Shown in pieces: positions 24,801 to 34,800 of a DNA stretch of 64,000 nt; the first letter of the stretch is position 1, and every line of letters starts with the position of its first letter. The notes under the pieces were generated by a model, which was not told the origin of the DNA, searched no databases, and saw only the letters and a program-made list of their open reading frames with translations. The position numbers were made by a program, and so were the translations under genes. Origin of the DNA: Phlebotomus papatasi (lineage: Eukaryota; Arthropoda; Insecta; Diptera; Psychodidae). Where the stretch lies: positions 58,156,627 to 58,220,626 of the forward strand of contig NC_077223.1 in assembly GCF_024763615.1 (NCBI RefSeq), read 5' to 3'.

Positions 24801-27800
24801 TTATGCGATTATTTTGACCCAAATTCCAAGATCTCTTGTAAGAGTTTTTATAGGAGTAGTTAATTAGCAAAAGTTAAAAGATAAACTAAAAGTTTTCAAG
24901 TGGAGGTTCAGTATTTTAAAAAATCGCTTATAATACAAAATGAAATACATCCAACGCAATTGTTAAAAAATAGTTCGAGCGAGAAAGTATTATAAAGTTT
25001 TGATGTTCTTATAATGAATTTTTTATTCAAAATTGACGTGATTAGTGAATCCATTCAATTGCCTTATGATAGCTTTTTTTTTATTTTTACTTAAGGCAAA
25101 TATCAGCATGGATCATAGTTTGTCTCTTCCTCGAACTACTCCCTTAACAACTGAAAGCTTTTCAGTGGATTTTATGCCCACGGAAGGTGCCTCGATGGCG
25201 GATTATGTGATGACGAGCGTAGCGGAAATTGAAGAAGTTGCTTCAACTTTCCTTGCAGACATCACCACCACATTTCAAACGACAATTTCCTCCTGGACTG
25301 AGGACTTCCAGGATGTCTCGACGAGAAGTAATTGTCGCCAAGTTGAAGTGAATTGCTCGATAAATGCCACAACAGTGCTAACTTCATTATTCCTCTCGAG
25401 AGGCTTCAATTCTTCGAGGAATAATTCAAGTTTTGAAGATGATTTTGCTGGATTATTCAATGAAACTTTTGACTTTGAGAGTGAAACGGATAATTTAACC
25501 ACTATATATCCGCTTGTGGAAAATTTTACAGTCTCATCCCCTAGCACTAACATCAGAACTTCAACGACCGAAGATTATTACGATTATTATGATTATTTGT
25601 CTGATGAGGCTTCAAAAGAAAATGTGAATATCTTTGAGATTATTGGAAAGTTTTTCTCTCAAAGTAATATCACAGAACCACCAGAGTTTTTCAATTACAC
25701 AGATTGGGCAAATATGACGGATTTATGGCAAAATTTGTCCTCAACGGAAGCATGGAATGATGGAAATGGGACAATGATGGACAATGTAACAGATTTAATT
25801 ACGCGCCTCGAGGACTTCCTTCAAGAGGAAAAATGCTTCGAAATAATATGTGATGAAGAACCTCTGCAGAAAGATGAATGGACCAGTTTCTCGGTGGTGA
25901 CAGAAAATCCATCCACGAATTGGGATTATTCTACAGAGAGCACAACAAAAGAGACTCTTCAGGACACATCAGCATTCCCTGAGGCAACGACGGAAGTGAG
26001 TTTTCACAGAGACAGACACTTTGGAGGTGTAGAGGGGGAAACTTTCTCTTCAACGACCATAGAACCTCCGACAACAGTTACTGAAGTTTCAACAGAACCA
26101 CCATCAACAGACATCAATGTGCTTAGAAAAAGAGCCAATTTTATCGGAAATGAAACAAAGAAAAAACTGAGAAAACTCTGCTGGGAGACAATGTTTGGAC
26201 AGGAACTCGTAAAGCTGACCGTAATGGATCTCTTGATCACAGTAATGTCTACGATGCTCCTGGACTTTTTTAGAGCATTGTTTGTACGTTTCATGAATAA
26301 ATGCTGGTGCTGGGACCTTGAAAAGCGCTTTCCCAAATACGGAGATTTTAAAATTGCCGAGAACATCCTACATCTGGTGAACAATCAAGGAATGGTCTGG
26401 ATGGGAATGTTCTTTTCGCCCGGATTAGCCATTCTCAATCTCATTAAGCTAGTAATTATTATGTACTTGAGATCATGGGCAGTGCTCACCTGCAATGTCC
26501 CTCATGAAGTTATTTTCAGGTAATACACCCCCCTGTTGAAGAATTTTTTGCATAATTTTTTTAATTTGAAAAAAAATTGCAGGGCTTCGAGATCAAACAA
26601 TTTTTACTTGGCTCTGCTGCTGACAATGCTTTTCCTCTGTGTCCTTCCTGTTGCTTTTGCAATAGTTTGGCTTGAACCTTCCTGGCATTGTGGGCCCTTT
26701 TCAAACAGATACAGGATTTATTACATCTTCACTGAGACTCTCAGAGAAACTCTGCCGAAGTAAGTTAATTCGAAAAAAAAATCTAAAAGTCATAATCTCT
26801 AGAGAAGAAATAATGTCTCACCAAAACATAACTTGCCAATTACACAATGTTTTTACACGATTATAATCTTACACAAACACGAAATTTTTGTATTTCTTTT
26901 GTGTAAAATTACAAAATTGTGTATTGTCTAAAAAAATATATAGAAAACCGTGTAAAGCAAACACAGAAAATTTGTTTACAGAAAACGTGTAATGTTTGTG
27001 CAAAAAGTATATATTTTGCCGATATTCCAAACACATTTAATTTTATTATTTTTAAATAACTACACGTTATTACTTTAAATGAATTTTTGCTTTACAACAA
27101 TAAGAGTTGCTAATATGTTTTTACTGTAATTTTGACAACACAAAAATCTATTTCACATTTTCATTTTTACATTATATATTATATAAAGGTTTCTCTATAT
27201 CTGGGAAACACCTCATCAATCCATATCCCAATTTAATTTTCATTTCTATATCCTAATTAATTCAATAATTGTTCAATAATTAAATGATTGTATTTTACTG
27301 CTCAATAGGTCACTCCACAAGCCATTGGACTTCATCGCATCACCAAGCACTGTGATTCCTCTCCTTCTGCTTCTTATCCTTATAATCTACTACTTGATTT
27401 CGCTAACAAATGCCCTCAGGGAAGCCAATCAAGATTTGCGAAATCAACTACGAAGGGAAAGGGTCGAAGAGAGGCGAAAGATGATGAAATTAGCCGAAAA
27501 CAAACCAGCTGCCGAGGGAAATGCACCAACAGGAATATCTGAGAGATGGAGAAAAGTTCTGGAGAATGCAACATCGCCTCTAACACCAACAGGAGCAGCT
27601 CCTGTAGATACTGAGGAGAATAAATTGCAGGCTAAGAAAGGTTTGTGTGATTAACTCAATTCAAATTTTGCGCCTTTTAGCTAAGACTCTTCGTGGGCTT
27701 TTTTTTCTTTTAGAACTCTTGCAGAGAATTATGAAGAAAGCTTTACGAAAAAGCTCTGCAACATCTGACGAAGACAGCACTCCAGCCGCACCTGCAGTGC

Positions 27801-28756
27801 CGGCGGACGATGAAACAGATACAGAGCAACATGATTCCCTTCCACATGACCAAGAAGCCGGACAAAATGTTGAGGAGCACGACAATCGGGTAAATCGGCA
27901 GAAGCATGAAGGTAAAGCCAGAGAATCTCTTCCGGAAATTCTAAAGAAACTCCGAGAAGCTGCTAGGAAACAAAAACAAGAAGAAAACAGAGAGTCTCCG
28001 GAAAAGAAGGCAGGTAATGATCATCCTTTGAAAAAATTCAGAGTGGAGAAAGATGTTGAAGAAGGTGAGAAGACTCATTTTCCCCATGAAAGACGCAGAA
28101 GTCTGGCTCAGAGGAAACCCAGACTTGCAGAAACTCAAGAATTTACCATAATTTCTGAAAAGGAAAAACCACCTGTCTTTAACTTTGACTTACCGACAAA
28201 TATAGAAGAAGATTTGAAGATCCCTGAGAGAGATCTTAGTACTTCCGAGGAAGAGAGAGATGATTCCTCTTCCAGGACACAGCATAAAGGTGCAGTTGTA
28301 TGCAAGGAATTCACCGCTCCTAAAACCGAAAAACCGAAGTATGGGGTAATACGGCCTAAGAGGGATGTTCAACCTAAACCATCTTCCCCTAAAGCAGAAT
28401 CCTCAGCAAAATCTGAACCTGAACCAATTGTCAAGGAACCAAAAGCTAAGAAAAAATTTAATACTTTCTTTAACCTTGTTAAAGAAGCTATCCAGGCCAA
28501 AAAAGAACAGGAAGCTGTGGCAGAGGTAGTTGAAGAACAGACTAAAGAACTTCCCAAAAAAGAAGCAAGAGAAGAAGCTTCTGGGAGAAAACATCCTAGA
28601 AAAATGTCCAAAAGACAGGATTCTATGTCTTCAATCTGGTCAGACAACATCCCCACAATTACCATAAGCAAAACCGAAAGCGATGAATGCATTTTAGAAG
28701 GAAAAGAACAACCATCATCAGAAGGGTCTCCTAGAGATTCGCCTAGGACATCATAA
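9845..28756 (+). CDS. Tmc: Transmembrane channel-like protein (TMC), spliced, 14 exons, 5' end incomplete
   Basis: TMC proteins are ten-pass membrane proteins that form or gate mechanotransduction channels. Exons: 9845-9972, 10873-10961, 15457-15658, 15737-15983, 16056-16244, 16308-16441, 20375-20482, 20625-20719, 20805-20848, 21288-21683, 25096-26519, 26583-26759, 27309-27640 and 27714-28756. Every junction is in phase, and the sum of 4608 nt gives 1535 residues plus stop. The family signature C-W-E-T-x-x-G-Q-E lies near residue 905. W-D-F-M-I-G followed by E-T-A-x-N-R-V-A-S spans exons 8-9. Hydrophobic segments occur in exons 5, 7, 10 (three), 11 (two), 12 and 13. The N-terminal tail is Ser/Arg/Glu-rich and the last exon encodes a Lys/Glu-rich cytoplasmic tail of about 345 residues. 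Exon 11 adds a 360-residue, sequon-rich loop before CWET. The start codon exon was not found. Family assignment is secure; the first two exons are inferred from phase. Confidence 0.9.
11167..11382. mobile_element. GGGGAAACTGGGGCA MITE family, copy C (inverted), in Tmc intron 2
   Basis: Same inverted ends as 2908-3106 (TAGGGAAAACTGGGGCACCA on the left, GCCCCAGTTTCACTTA on the right), but the unique interior runs in the opposite direction. It carries both tandem CACCAAACACGGGG-type words at its left end. Confidence 0.8.
11638..11985. mobile_element. Half copy of the GGGGTTACGT inverted-repeat element
   Basis: Begins TAAGGGGTTACGTAGATCAC and follows the left half of the 22455-23159 element, including AAAATTCAGCCGTT and TCAGAGTATA. 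It then loses similarity without a matching right arm. Part of the TCAGAGTATATCC segment is duplicated. Confidence 0.55.
12570..12712. mobile_element. Possible TTAA-bounded MITE, 143 bp
   Basis: TTAACCTTTTACAGACCAGT on the left pairs loosely with ACTGAACCTTAAAAGATTAA on the right. The ends resemble the TTAA|CCCTTTAA element at 1948-2094 but with more mismatches, so the call is tentative. Confidence 0.35.
14815..14960 (+). repeat. Dispersed repeat, copy 2
   Basis: Matches 3255-3390 ('tattgggggttaccgaaaat', then 'gttcgagtagtaaaatta'). Both lie in the + orientation; a reverse-complement relative is at 63680-63790. Confidence 0.5.
17448..17998. mobile_element. GGGAAGACTGGGGCAAA element, copy 1 (551 bp), in Tmc intron 6
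   Basis: Ends TAGGGAAGACTGGGGCAAAA and TTTTGCCCCAGTCTCCCCTA form terminal inverted repeats with TA flanks. A close copy is at 21822-22421 and a diverged, interrupted one at 45144-46721. An internal duplicated unit (AAATTTCCTATAA..ATATG) occurs twice. No ORF. Confidence 0.85.
18748..18876. mobile_element. GGCGTCTACACACTA MITE, copy 1 (129 bp)
   Basis: Left end GGCGTCTACACACTAGTAGA and right end TCTACTAATGTGCAGACGCC are inverted repeats, with poly-A/poly-T arms inside. Relatives lie at 35016-35152 and 39450-39559. Confidence 0.7.
19073..19803. mobile_element. piggyBac-type non-autonomous element, copy 2, carrying an insertion
   Basis: TTAA|CCCATTCCTTACC at the left matches copy 1 (2221-2761) throughout. 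The right end has decayed to GAATGGATTAA. The extra length is explained by a 178-bp hairpin element plus its 11-bp target duplication at 19419-19607. Confidence 0.7.
19408..19607. mobile_element. Hairpin element, 178 bp, with 11-bp target duplication
   Basis: AAAGCAATAGA occurs at 19408-19418 and 19597-19607. Between them, 19419-19566 is a near-perfect palindrome. The arms are about 68 bp, start TGCTCTCAATTCTTCCGGTG, and differ at one position only. A 30-bp unpaired tail follows. The other copy of the host repeat (2221-2761) lacks this insertion, so its limits are directly visible. Confidence 0.85.
21822..22421. mobile_element. GGGAAGACTGGGGCAAA element, copy 2 (600 bp), in Tmc intron 10
   Basis: Same ends and interior as 17448-17998, same orientation. 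It keeps a segment near 21905-21955 that copy 1 lacks. Confidence 0.85.
22455..23159. mobile_element. Long inverted-repeat element, 0.7 kb, in Tmc intron 10
   Basis: Begins CTCAAGGGGTTACGT and ends ACGTAACCCCTTAAG. Most of the left half (for example TCAGAGTATATTCAACTGA) reappears as a reverse complement in the right half, so the element can fold on itself along most of its length. Relatives: 6987-7422 and 11638-11985. Confidence 0.75.
23733..24067 (-). mobile_element. Foldback element with CCCGAAAGCC tandem-repeat arms, copy 1, in Tmc intron 10
   Basis: The left arm is a run of CAAAATCCCGAAAAGG-type units and the right arm is the same unit inverted (TTCGGGATTTTGGC). A single-copy core of about 150 bp separates them. 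The same core occurs in the opposite direction at 38932-39368. The outer ends agree between copies: CGGTGGCA at the end beside one arm and GACCGGGACC at the other. The overlapping open frames here are simply the repeat unit translated. Confidence 0.8.
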
Positions 28757-30217
28757 GCTACATTTTTCTTTAACTTTGAGGATTACCGGGTTTATCTATA
28801 AATCTTCTATTGCATTTTTTTCTGGGTCCCCTGTTTATTAAGAATATAAAGTGCATATTATTACAATTTTAAAGATTAGCCAATTTGGGTTTTTTATTTC
28901 ATTTCAAATAATTTTCTGTTTAAAAAGAAATTTAGCAGTTTATGAATTAGGTTCGTCAATCAATTACGAGTTTGGTAAAATGTAGTCAAAGTTTGAAAAA
29001 GTTGATTATATCCATTATATCATAATAATGATTCTTAGGCCTGAAGAATTAAGACTATATTTCAATTATACATTTCGTTTATGCAATTTCAAAGTTAGAC
29101 AAAAGATTTATAGAATAACTACATGAGATCTTAAAGAAGCCCTCCAAGTCGATTCAAGAATCATCAACATAATCCTCACCTATCCCCATCTCAACCTTCC
29201 CTCTATAACCAAGTTTTTTGGGTTTCTTTGAAAACGTATGCGATTTGTTTTTTTTTTTTTTCTTTTCTTTAATAATTTCTAGATTACCGAAGAATCCGAA
29301 GAAACCTTAAATCATTCCAAATATGGGTTTTCTAAGGTCAAGAGAAAAAATGCTAGAGCTTCTCAATAATTTGGGGAATTTTGTATTCGTTGGAAATGTT
29401 TTAGAAAGCTAATCCGTTTTGAGCCAAATTCAATCGGTTATTATCGATAATCAATTTTATTATCCGAAAATTACTGGAAAACTAATATTTATCCTAAATT
29501 TAATCGTGTGTTACTTCTTTTTAAATCGTATTAATTTTTTAATCAATGGTAAATTGCATAAAACCTGTTATGAACCGGAAAATAAGAATTAAAGAATGCG
29601 AACTTGATTGCTTGAAACAATTAAATGTTTCGTCTAAACAATTAATGTTTAACCAAACTTTAAGGCATATCATCAAAATGATGAAGTCGGGTATTCCGCA
29701 AAGTCAGGATGCCTTATATGATTCTAGAATTAATAATTCATCAGGCCTTTGATTCAATAAACATATTGAACACTATCATCCCTTCGTTTAAGGGTCAAAA
29801 TCTCTCGCAAAACACTACAATCTTATCTCAAAATTTAGTGACACAAATTCGTTGGCAAGTTTTTTGGGCGGGAAAACACTCCAATAAGAGTTCACAGGGT
29901 CATGCGATAAAAGTTGATAATTTGAGAATAGCTAAACACATTCCTCTCCCTCAGTTCACTTAAAATCTGTGTTAAACTTCTGTGAAAGAAATCAGTTGAA
30001 TGTATAATGATCGTTGATATTCTAATAAATTTTATCTCTCTCAGACTTGAAGATAACATTTTTGCACAAGGAATCTCAGCTTGGCCCGTGGATGGTATTC
30101 CTCTACGCCTGATAGAGAAAGAGACAGAGATGATCATGCGTAAGATCACGATCTTTCCGGTTTTCTGTGTGGTGGTTTTGTGAAAGAAAGAGTCATTTGT
30201 ACCCAACAAATTTCTCA

Positions 30218-30773
30218 GTGATCCTCCATTGATCGTCTTGACTGGAATTGCTCCACAGAATTTCCGTGAGGATCGTCTATTTAGTATTGAAGATCACTAA
30301 TTAATTGAGTGAATTAGGTAGTTTGTGATGCAGAGTGCGGAAATTGTGGGTGAAATTGGTGATCTTGCGCCTAAGTTTGTTTGGGTCACAACAAATTGCT
30401 TGACTTCTTGAAATGCTCAAAATCACGTCTCTTTAACCAGAGTGTATTAGTGATCCCACGATCTTCCAACCACACTGACAATCTTCTTTCTATATGTGCC
30501 TTTTTCTTCGCACTGTGTGAGAGTCTGAGCACGATTTTGTGAGCAGTTGCAGTCGGGATTCCAAGTGATTTGGGTGCGATCTCCGCGTTCATTTGCCTTC
30601 CAAGTTGGTGATCTTCAGTGAACAGCATCAAAATCAGCCTCTTCCCAGTGGATTTAGGGAAGTCTCCCGCACCATTTGGATACTATTTCACTGTCAACAT
30701 CATCACCGGAAGTGATTGAGTGTAATATCAGTGATCTTATTGTGATTTCCGGTGATCCTCTATTGAGGATCAC
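30218..30773. promoter_or_regulatory. Cluster of GTGATC/GATCAC words upstream of LanB2
   Basis: The hexamer occurs at 30218, 30292 (inverted), 30359, 30450, 30608, 30731, 30752 and 30768 (inverted). Two more copies, at 31799 and 31805, lie just before the LanB2 start codon. The last pair in the cluster forms a hairpin, GTGATCCTC-TATT-GAGGATCAC. Eight copies in about 560 bp is well above what base composition would give. A regulatory role is inference. Confidence 0.35.
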
Positions 30774-31767
30774 TCTTAAATTTAAATTATTCTGTAAAAT
30801 GTATTTCATGAGACACTTTCCTGGGTTTTTCTCACACTTCCTTCAGACAAATCCGCCCAAAAAAGCACTAAAAAAAATTCTCATCCGACAATTAAAATCG
30901 TCTCTGTGGAGAACAAAAAAGTCCCTTATCAAGCATTATGTAGCCACTTCTTCCATACATCTCCCAACAGTCTCAATGAAAAGAAATATTTCAGAGAAAT
31001 TCTTTCTTCGTTTTTTTCTCCATTCTTCCTTGTGTGATTTCTTTGGGAGTTGTTCACACACCGAAAAAGCAACACCAACACTCTGGAGATCTTCAAACTC
31101 CATACTCTTGGCCAAGAGTTATTTGTAAAATAATGCATGCTGCAAAAACTACAATGCTTTGTAGCCAGCAAGCATCCGGAAATTTATTTAGGAACAAATT
31201 TTCCACTGAAAGGACCTTTCAATGATATTCTTGATCACAGCTTTATAGGATTTCCTCTTGAAAGCACATTTGGATGAGGAAATAAATTATAAGATCATAA
31301 TTGATCAATGATTGTGGTTGATTTTAATCTCATTTGTGAATAAATCTCTGATCAAAAGCTATTACGGCTTTTGAAATCTTAATTCTTGAGTATAGGAAAT
31401 TTAAACACTCTTTGGAAATTCTTCTATTTCATAACTACAGTTTCTCCAAAAATTTCAAATTTTAATATAAAATTTTTCAAAGCCCCAAGTAGACTTGACA
31501 AATTATTTTTTTTTATTCAATTTGTTCTTCTGAAATTTTCCTAAAATCATTGAGAAATACTCCCTAAAAAAAACAGCCCAATGTAACAAGAGCTAGTAAA
31601 ATGTGTACATCGGGACATGTTTCATGTGGAGCAATTTGGAAGATGATCATCTGGTGAATCTCTAATAATAGCATCTCTCCACTATTTATTATTGTTATTG
31701 CTTCCCGGCACCAAATTCTGGTTTGAAGATGGAAGGGAGTGTGTGAGAGTCTTGTGTCTTGTGTCTC

Positions 31768-31774
31768 TCAGTCA
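31768..31774 (+). promoter_or_regulatory. LanB2: Possible initiator of LanB2
   Basis: CTCAGTC at 31768-31774 fits the insect Inr consensus (TCAGTY), about 95 nt before the start codon. AGTGAT at +28 relative to the A matches the downstream promoter element at five of six positions. No TATA box was noticed. Weak evidence without transcript data. Confidence 0.25.
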
Positions 31775-31862
31775 GGCCCAAAATACCCAATGGAGAAGTG
31801 ATCGTGATCGTTGTGAGTCATAAATTGTGGATGTTGAATTGTGAAGACCCTCAGACAGGATC

Positions 31863-34800
31863 ATGAAGAACATCGTGCTTTGTGCCATAATTGTGGCCGT
31901 GACGTTACACGTGGATGCCACCCCGGAAAATAAACACTATATGCCAGCCCTAGACTGCTACGACGCCTACAGACGACCTCAGGTGAGACCTAGAGATTCA
32001 CCTGTCCATGTTTCCTCTATGACATCCCTTCATAAAATCCTCCAACATTAAATGCGGTTGTGTGCTCAAGTGTCGAGTGGGACAATTATTTCGCTTAGAG
32101 CTGTTTTAATCGCGGAACAACCGGAAGTCGGTATCATGGGCAAACGACATATAGTAGCTGAAATAATTTGTGATAAGAAACCAGAGAGAATCTCATTGAC
32201 TAGCACAATTTTCATCACTCTTTTCTCACATTTCGTCTCGCGGCGCATATTCAGCTTATTCAGCTTAAGGTTTCTTAGCTAAATTATTATTTAATGGCGA
32301 TATTTAACTAGTAGTTTTCCCAAATAAAATACAATATCATTTAATACAGATATAATAAAAATGGCTAAGGATTTTATGACAAATTATTAAGGGAATTGGA
32401 ACAGCTTTGAATTGGGGCACCTTTGGAATAGAGCTTTTTCCTCCTATTTGTAAATCAAACAGAGCCTTATCACAAACAAGCCCAGCTTCACAAATTATTG
32501 ATTTGTGAAACTGCATTATATCGTGGTAAGGCCCAGTCTCCAGTGTCATTTAAAAATAGAAGAAAAACCTTGTTTTCAAAAGTTCCCCAACTCAAAGATG
32601 CTCCACTACCCTGTATATGTCAAAAGTTAATAAATAGTACGTTTCATTAACTTTAAAGGGTTATTTTTTATATAGCTAAAGGAATAACGACAATTTCCTG
32701 TTACTGATTTACTTCTCATATTTGTTCAAAGAAAAATAAGAAAAAATTCTAGCAAAAACAATTTTTTTTAATTATATAATCCATAAAAATCCAATTCTTA
32801 TTGATGATTAGAAACTAAAAAGATGTCAAAATCTAGGCAACTTTTGTAGGACCTAGATTAATTTCACAGCTATAGGGGAAACTGGGGCACCACCAAACAT
32901 GGGGTAGCACTAACCAAACACTAATTTTTTATTTTTAAACTACTTGGACTATATCGACCATTTCTTCAGTGGACAAGCATCCCTATAATGCCTATAAATT
33001 TCTGTAAGTCTTGTCCTCTGAAGTCCAATATCTGATTAAAAATCGCAGTGTTTGGTGTTACTCCGTGTTTGGTGGTGCCCCAGTTTACCCTAGATATTTT
33101 TTATGCAAAAATCGTGAATTTAGCTGCAATATGTTGAGAAAACTACATCTATCTGCAAATCACACTATTAGAAAGTCTCCAACGTCGCCAGGCCATACGA
33201 TTAGAGATAGCCACTTGTGGTCCTCAGAGAATAAATCCTTCATAAGGAAAATTCACAATGAACATGATATTTGACATATTATTTTAAGAACTTTCTCATG
33301 AAAAAACCTTTTCTGACTACCCAAAGTTAATTTTTTCCTACGTCTGTACATAATTGTAAAGTAAGGTTGAAGGAATCTAGAATATTTTTTGCAAGTCTCT
33401 AACTATTTGCTATTTAAGTAAATATTTAAGCTCAAAAATGACGAATTTTTAAATTCTCAAATTCATAATTGATTTTATTTATTTTTTATACTTCCAATTT
33501 TTTTAAGCAAAACCCTTTTGGCAATAAAAACTACAATACTCATACGTAATATTTTTCATTAAAGCGAAAAATATTCATTTGTTTTTTCAGAAAAATTACT
33601 TAAATTTTTGGGATATTTCGTCCCTATCATTCATAGAAACACAAAATACACCGAATCAGACTCTGTTGGACTTTCCAAAATTAGATGTAAAACTTATCAT
33701 TGATTATTTTTCTCAGTTTATTAATTTTTATTGTTGGTTTTCAGACCGTAAAAAGTGTCTCGTCGTTAAAGGGTTAAATGACTTATGTTATCGTATGCAA
33801 ATACCTATAGGTCCCATATATAAAACTAACAGTAGAGAAATCCATGATGATTTTTTTTACTTAAACATACTTTTAAGGGGTTTATGGAAATGTTTTAGAA
33901 ATTGTGGAATTACTTTTGTCATAAATGTACGAGCATATCACCTGAATCTTAAAATTTATGAGAATCTGGATTTTTTAAATTTCTCGAACGCTTGACAGTT
34001 TTCATCTGGATATAATTTAGAGTCGGGCATTAAAGATCTGAATATTTTTTTTCAATGTTTAGAAACTTTAAGGACTTGAGTGAACTCAAAAAAATTTCTA
34101 CGACCAAGTAGAGTTATGTTTCTTACTTAATAATCATGTTTTTTCTGACTGCCTATTTTTACCCCTTATTTTTGAATGTTAGATGTTATTCAGTTATAAA
34201 ATCGTCTCATTCAATTGGGGCTAATCGGGACTTGTTTAAAAGATCTTGAAATCTTCGTTTCCTATCTATTAAGTGCCTTTATTCAATAGTGTATTACTTC
34301 CATGCCATTTTCGAAACATAAAAAAAAAACTATGAAACGATTTGAATTAATTATAATCTAACAAAGATAAAAAATCCATTTCATAAGTTTAATATTGGCT
34401 TGATTAATTTTTAGGGCATAGCATCAAAAATACGATTTCGGGAATTTCCCAAAGTCGAAATGCTTTGACACCCTTTTACCGAATATCATAAACTCTGAGG
34501 TCATCTTGAACTTAATTTGTTTTATCAATAATCGTTTTTCTTCATATTCTTATCATTCACTTTTTTACTTACTCACTTGTTTTTTTTAGTGCGATATGTA
34601 AGATAAAATCATTTTTTCTCTTTTTAAATAATTTTTCTTAGTTTCTTTAAAATTTGATGCTTTAAAACCAAAAGAGTTATTTATTATCAGGGAAAATATA
34701 GGGGAGACCGGGGTAGATTAGCCACGCATGGTATTAGGCAGTGGGATGTTATAGCTTGTCATAGAAGGAATACTAAAGAAATTTATTCCAAAAGTACACT

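Larger units (their letters stand above)
28757..31862. other. Tmc 3' flank and LanB2 upstream region
   Basis: A possible weak poly(A) variant for Tmc (AATATAAAG) stands near 28843. No gene is supported. The part from about 30060 to 31860 is less AT-rich than the rest and leads into the LanB2 start codon, so it probably holds promoter, leader and regulatory DNA. Degenerate sequence near 29640-29760 resembles parts of 24600 and 34420. Confidence 0.5.

Noticed and set aside
25045..25095. Met at 25045 with a signal-peptide-like start, as a separate secreted protein
   Set aside because: The hydrophobic run is the translated pyrimidine tract of a good acceptor. The exon joins in phase at 25096 to Tmc exon 10 and ends in the TMC signature.
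33579..33995. 138-codon open frame in LanB2 intron 1
   Set aside because: Composition follows the AT-rich background (Phe/Leu/Ile/Asn/Tyr), with no family features and no splice context.
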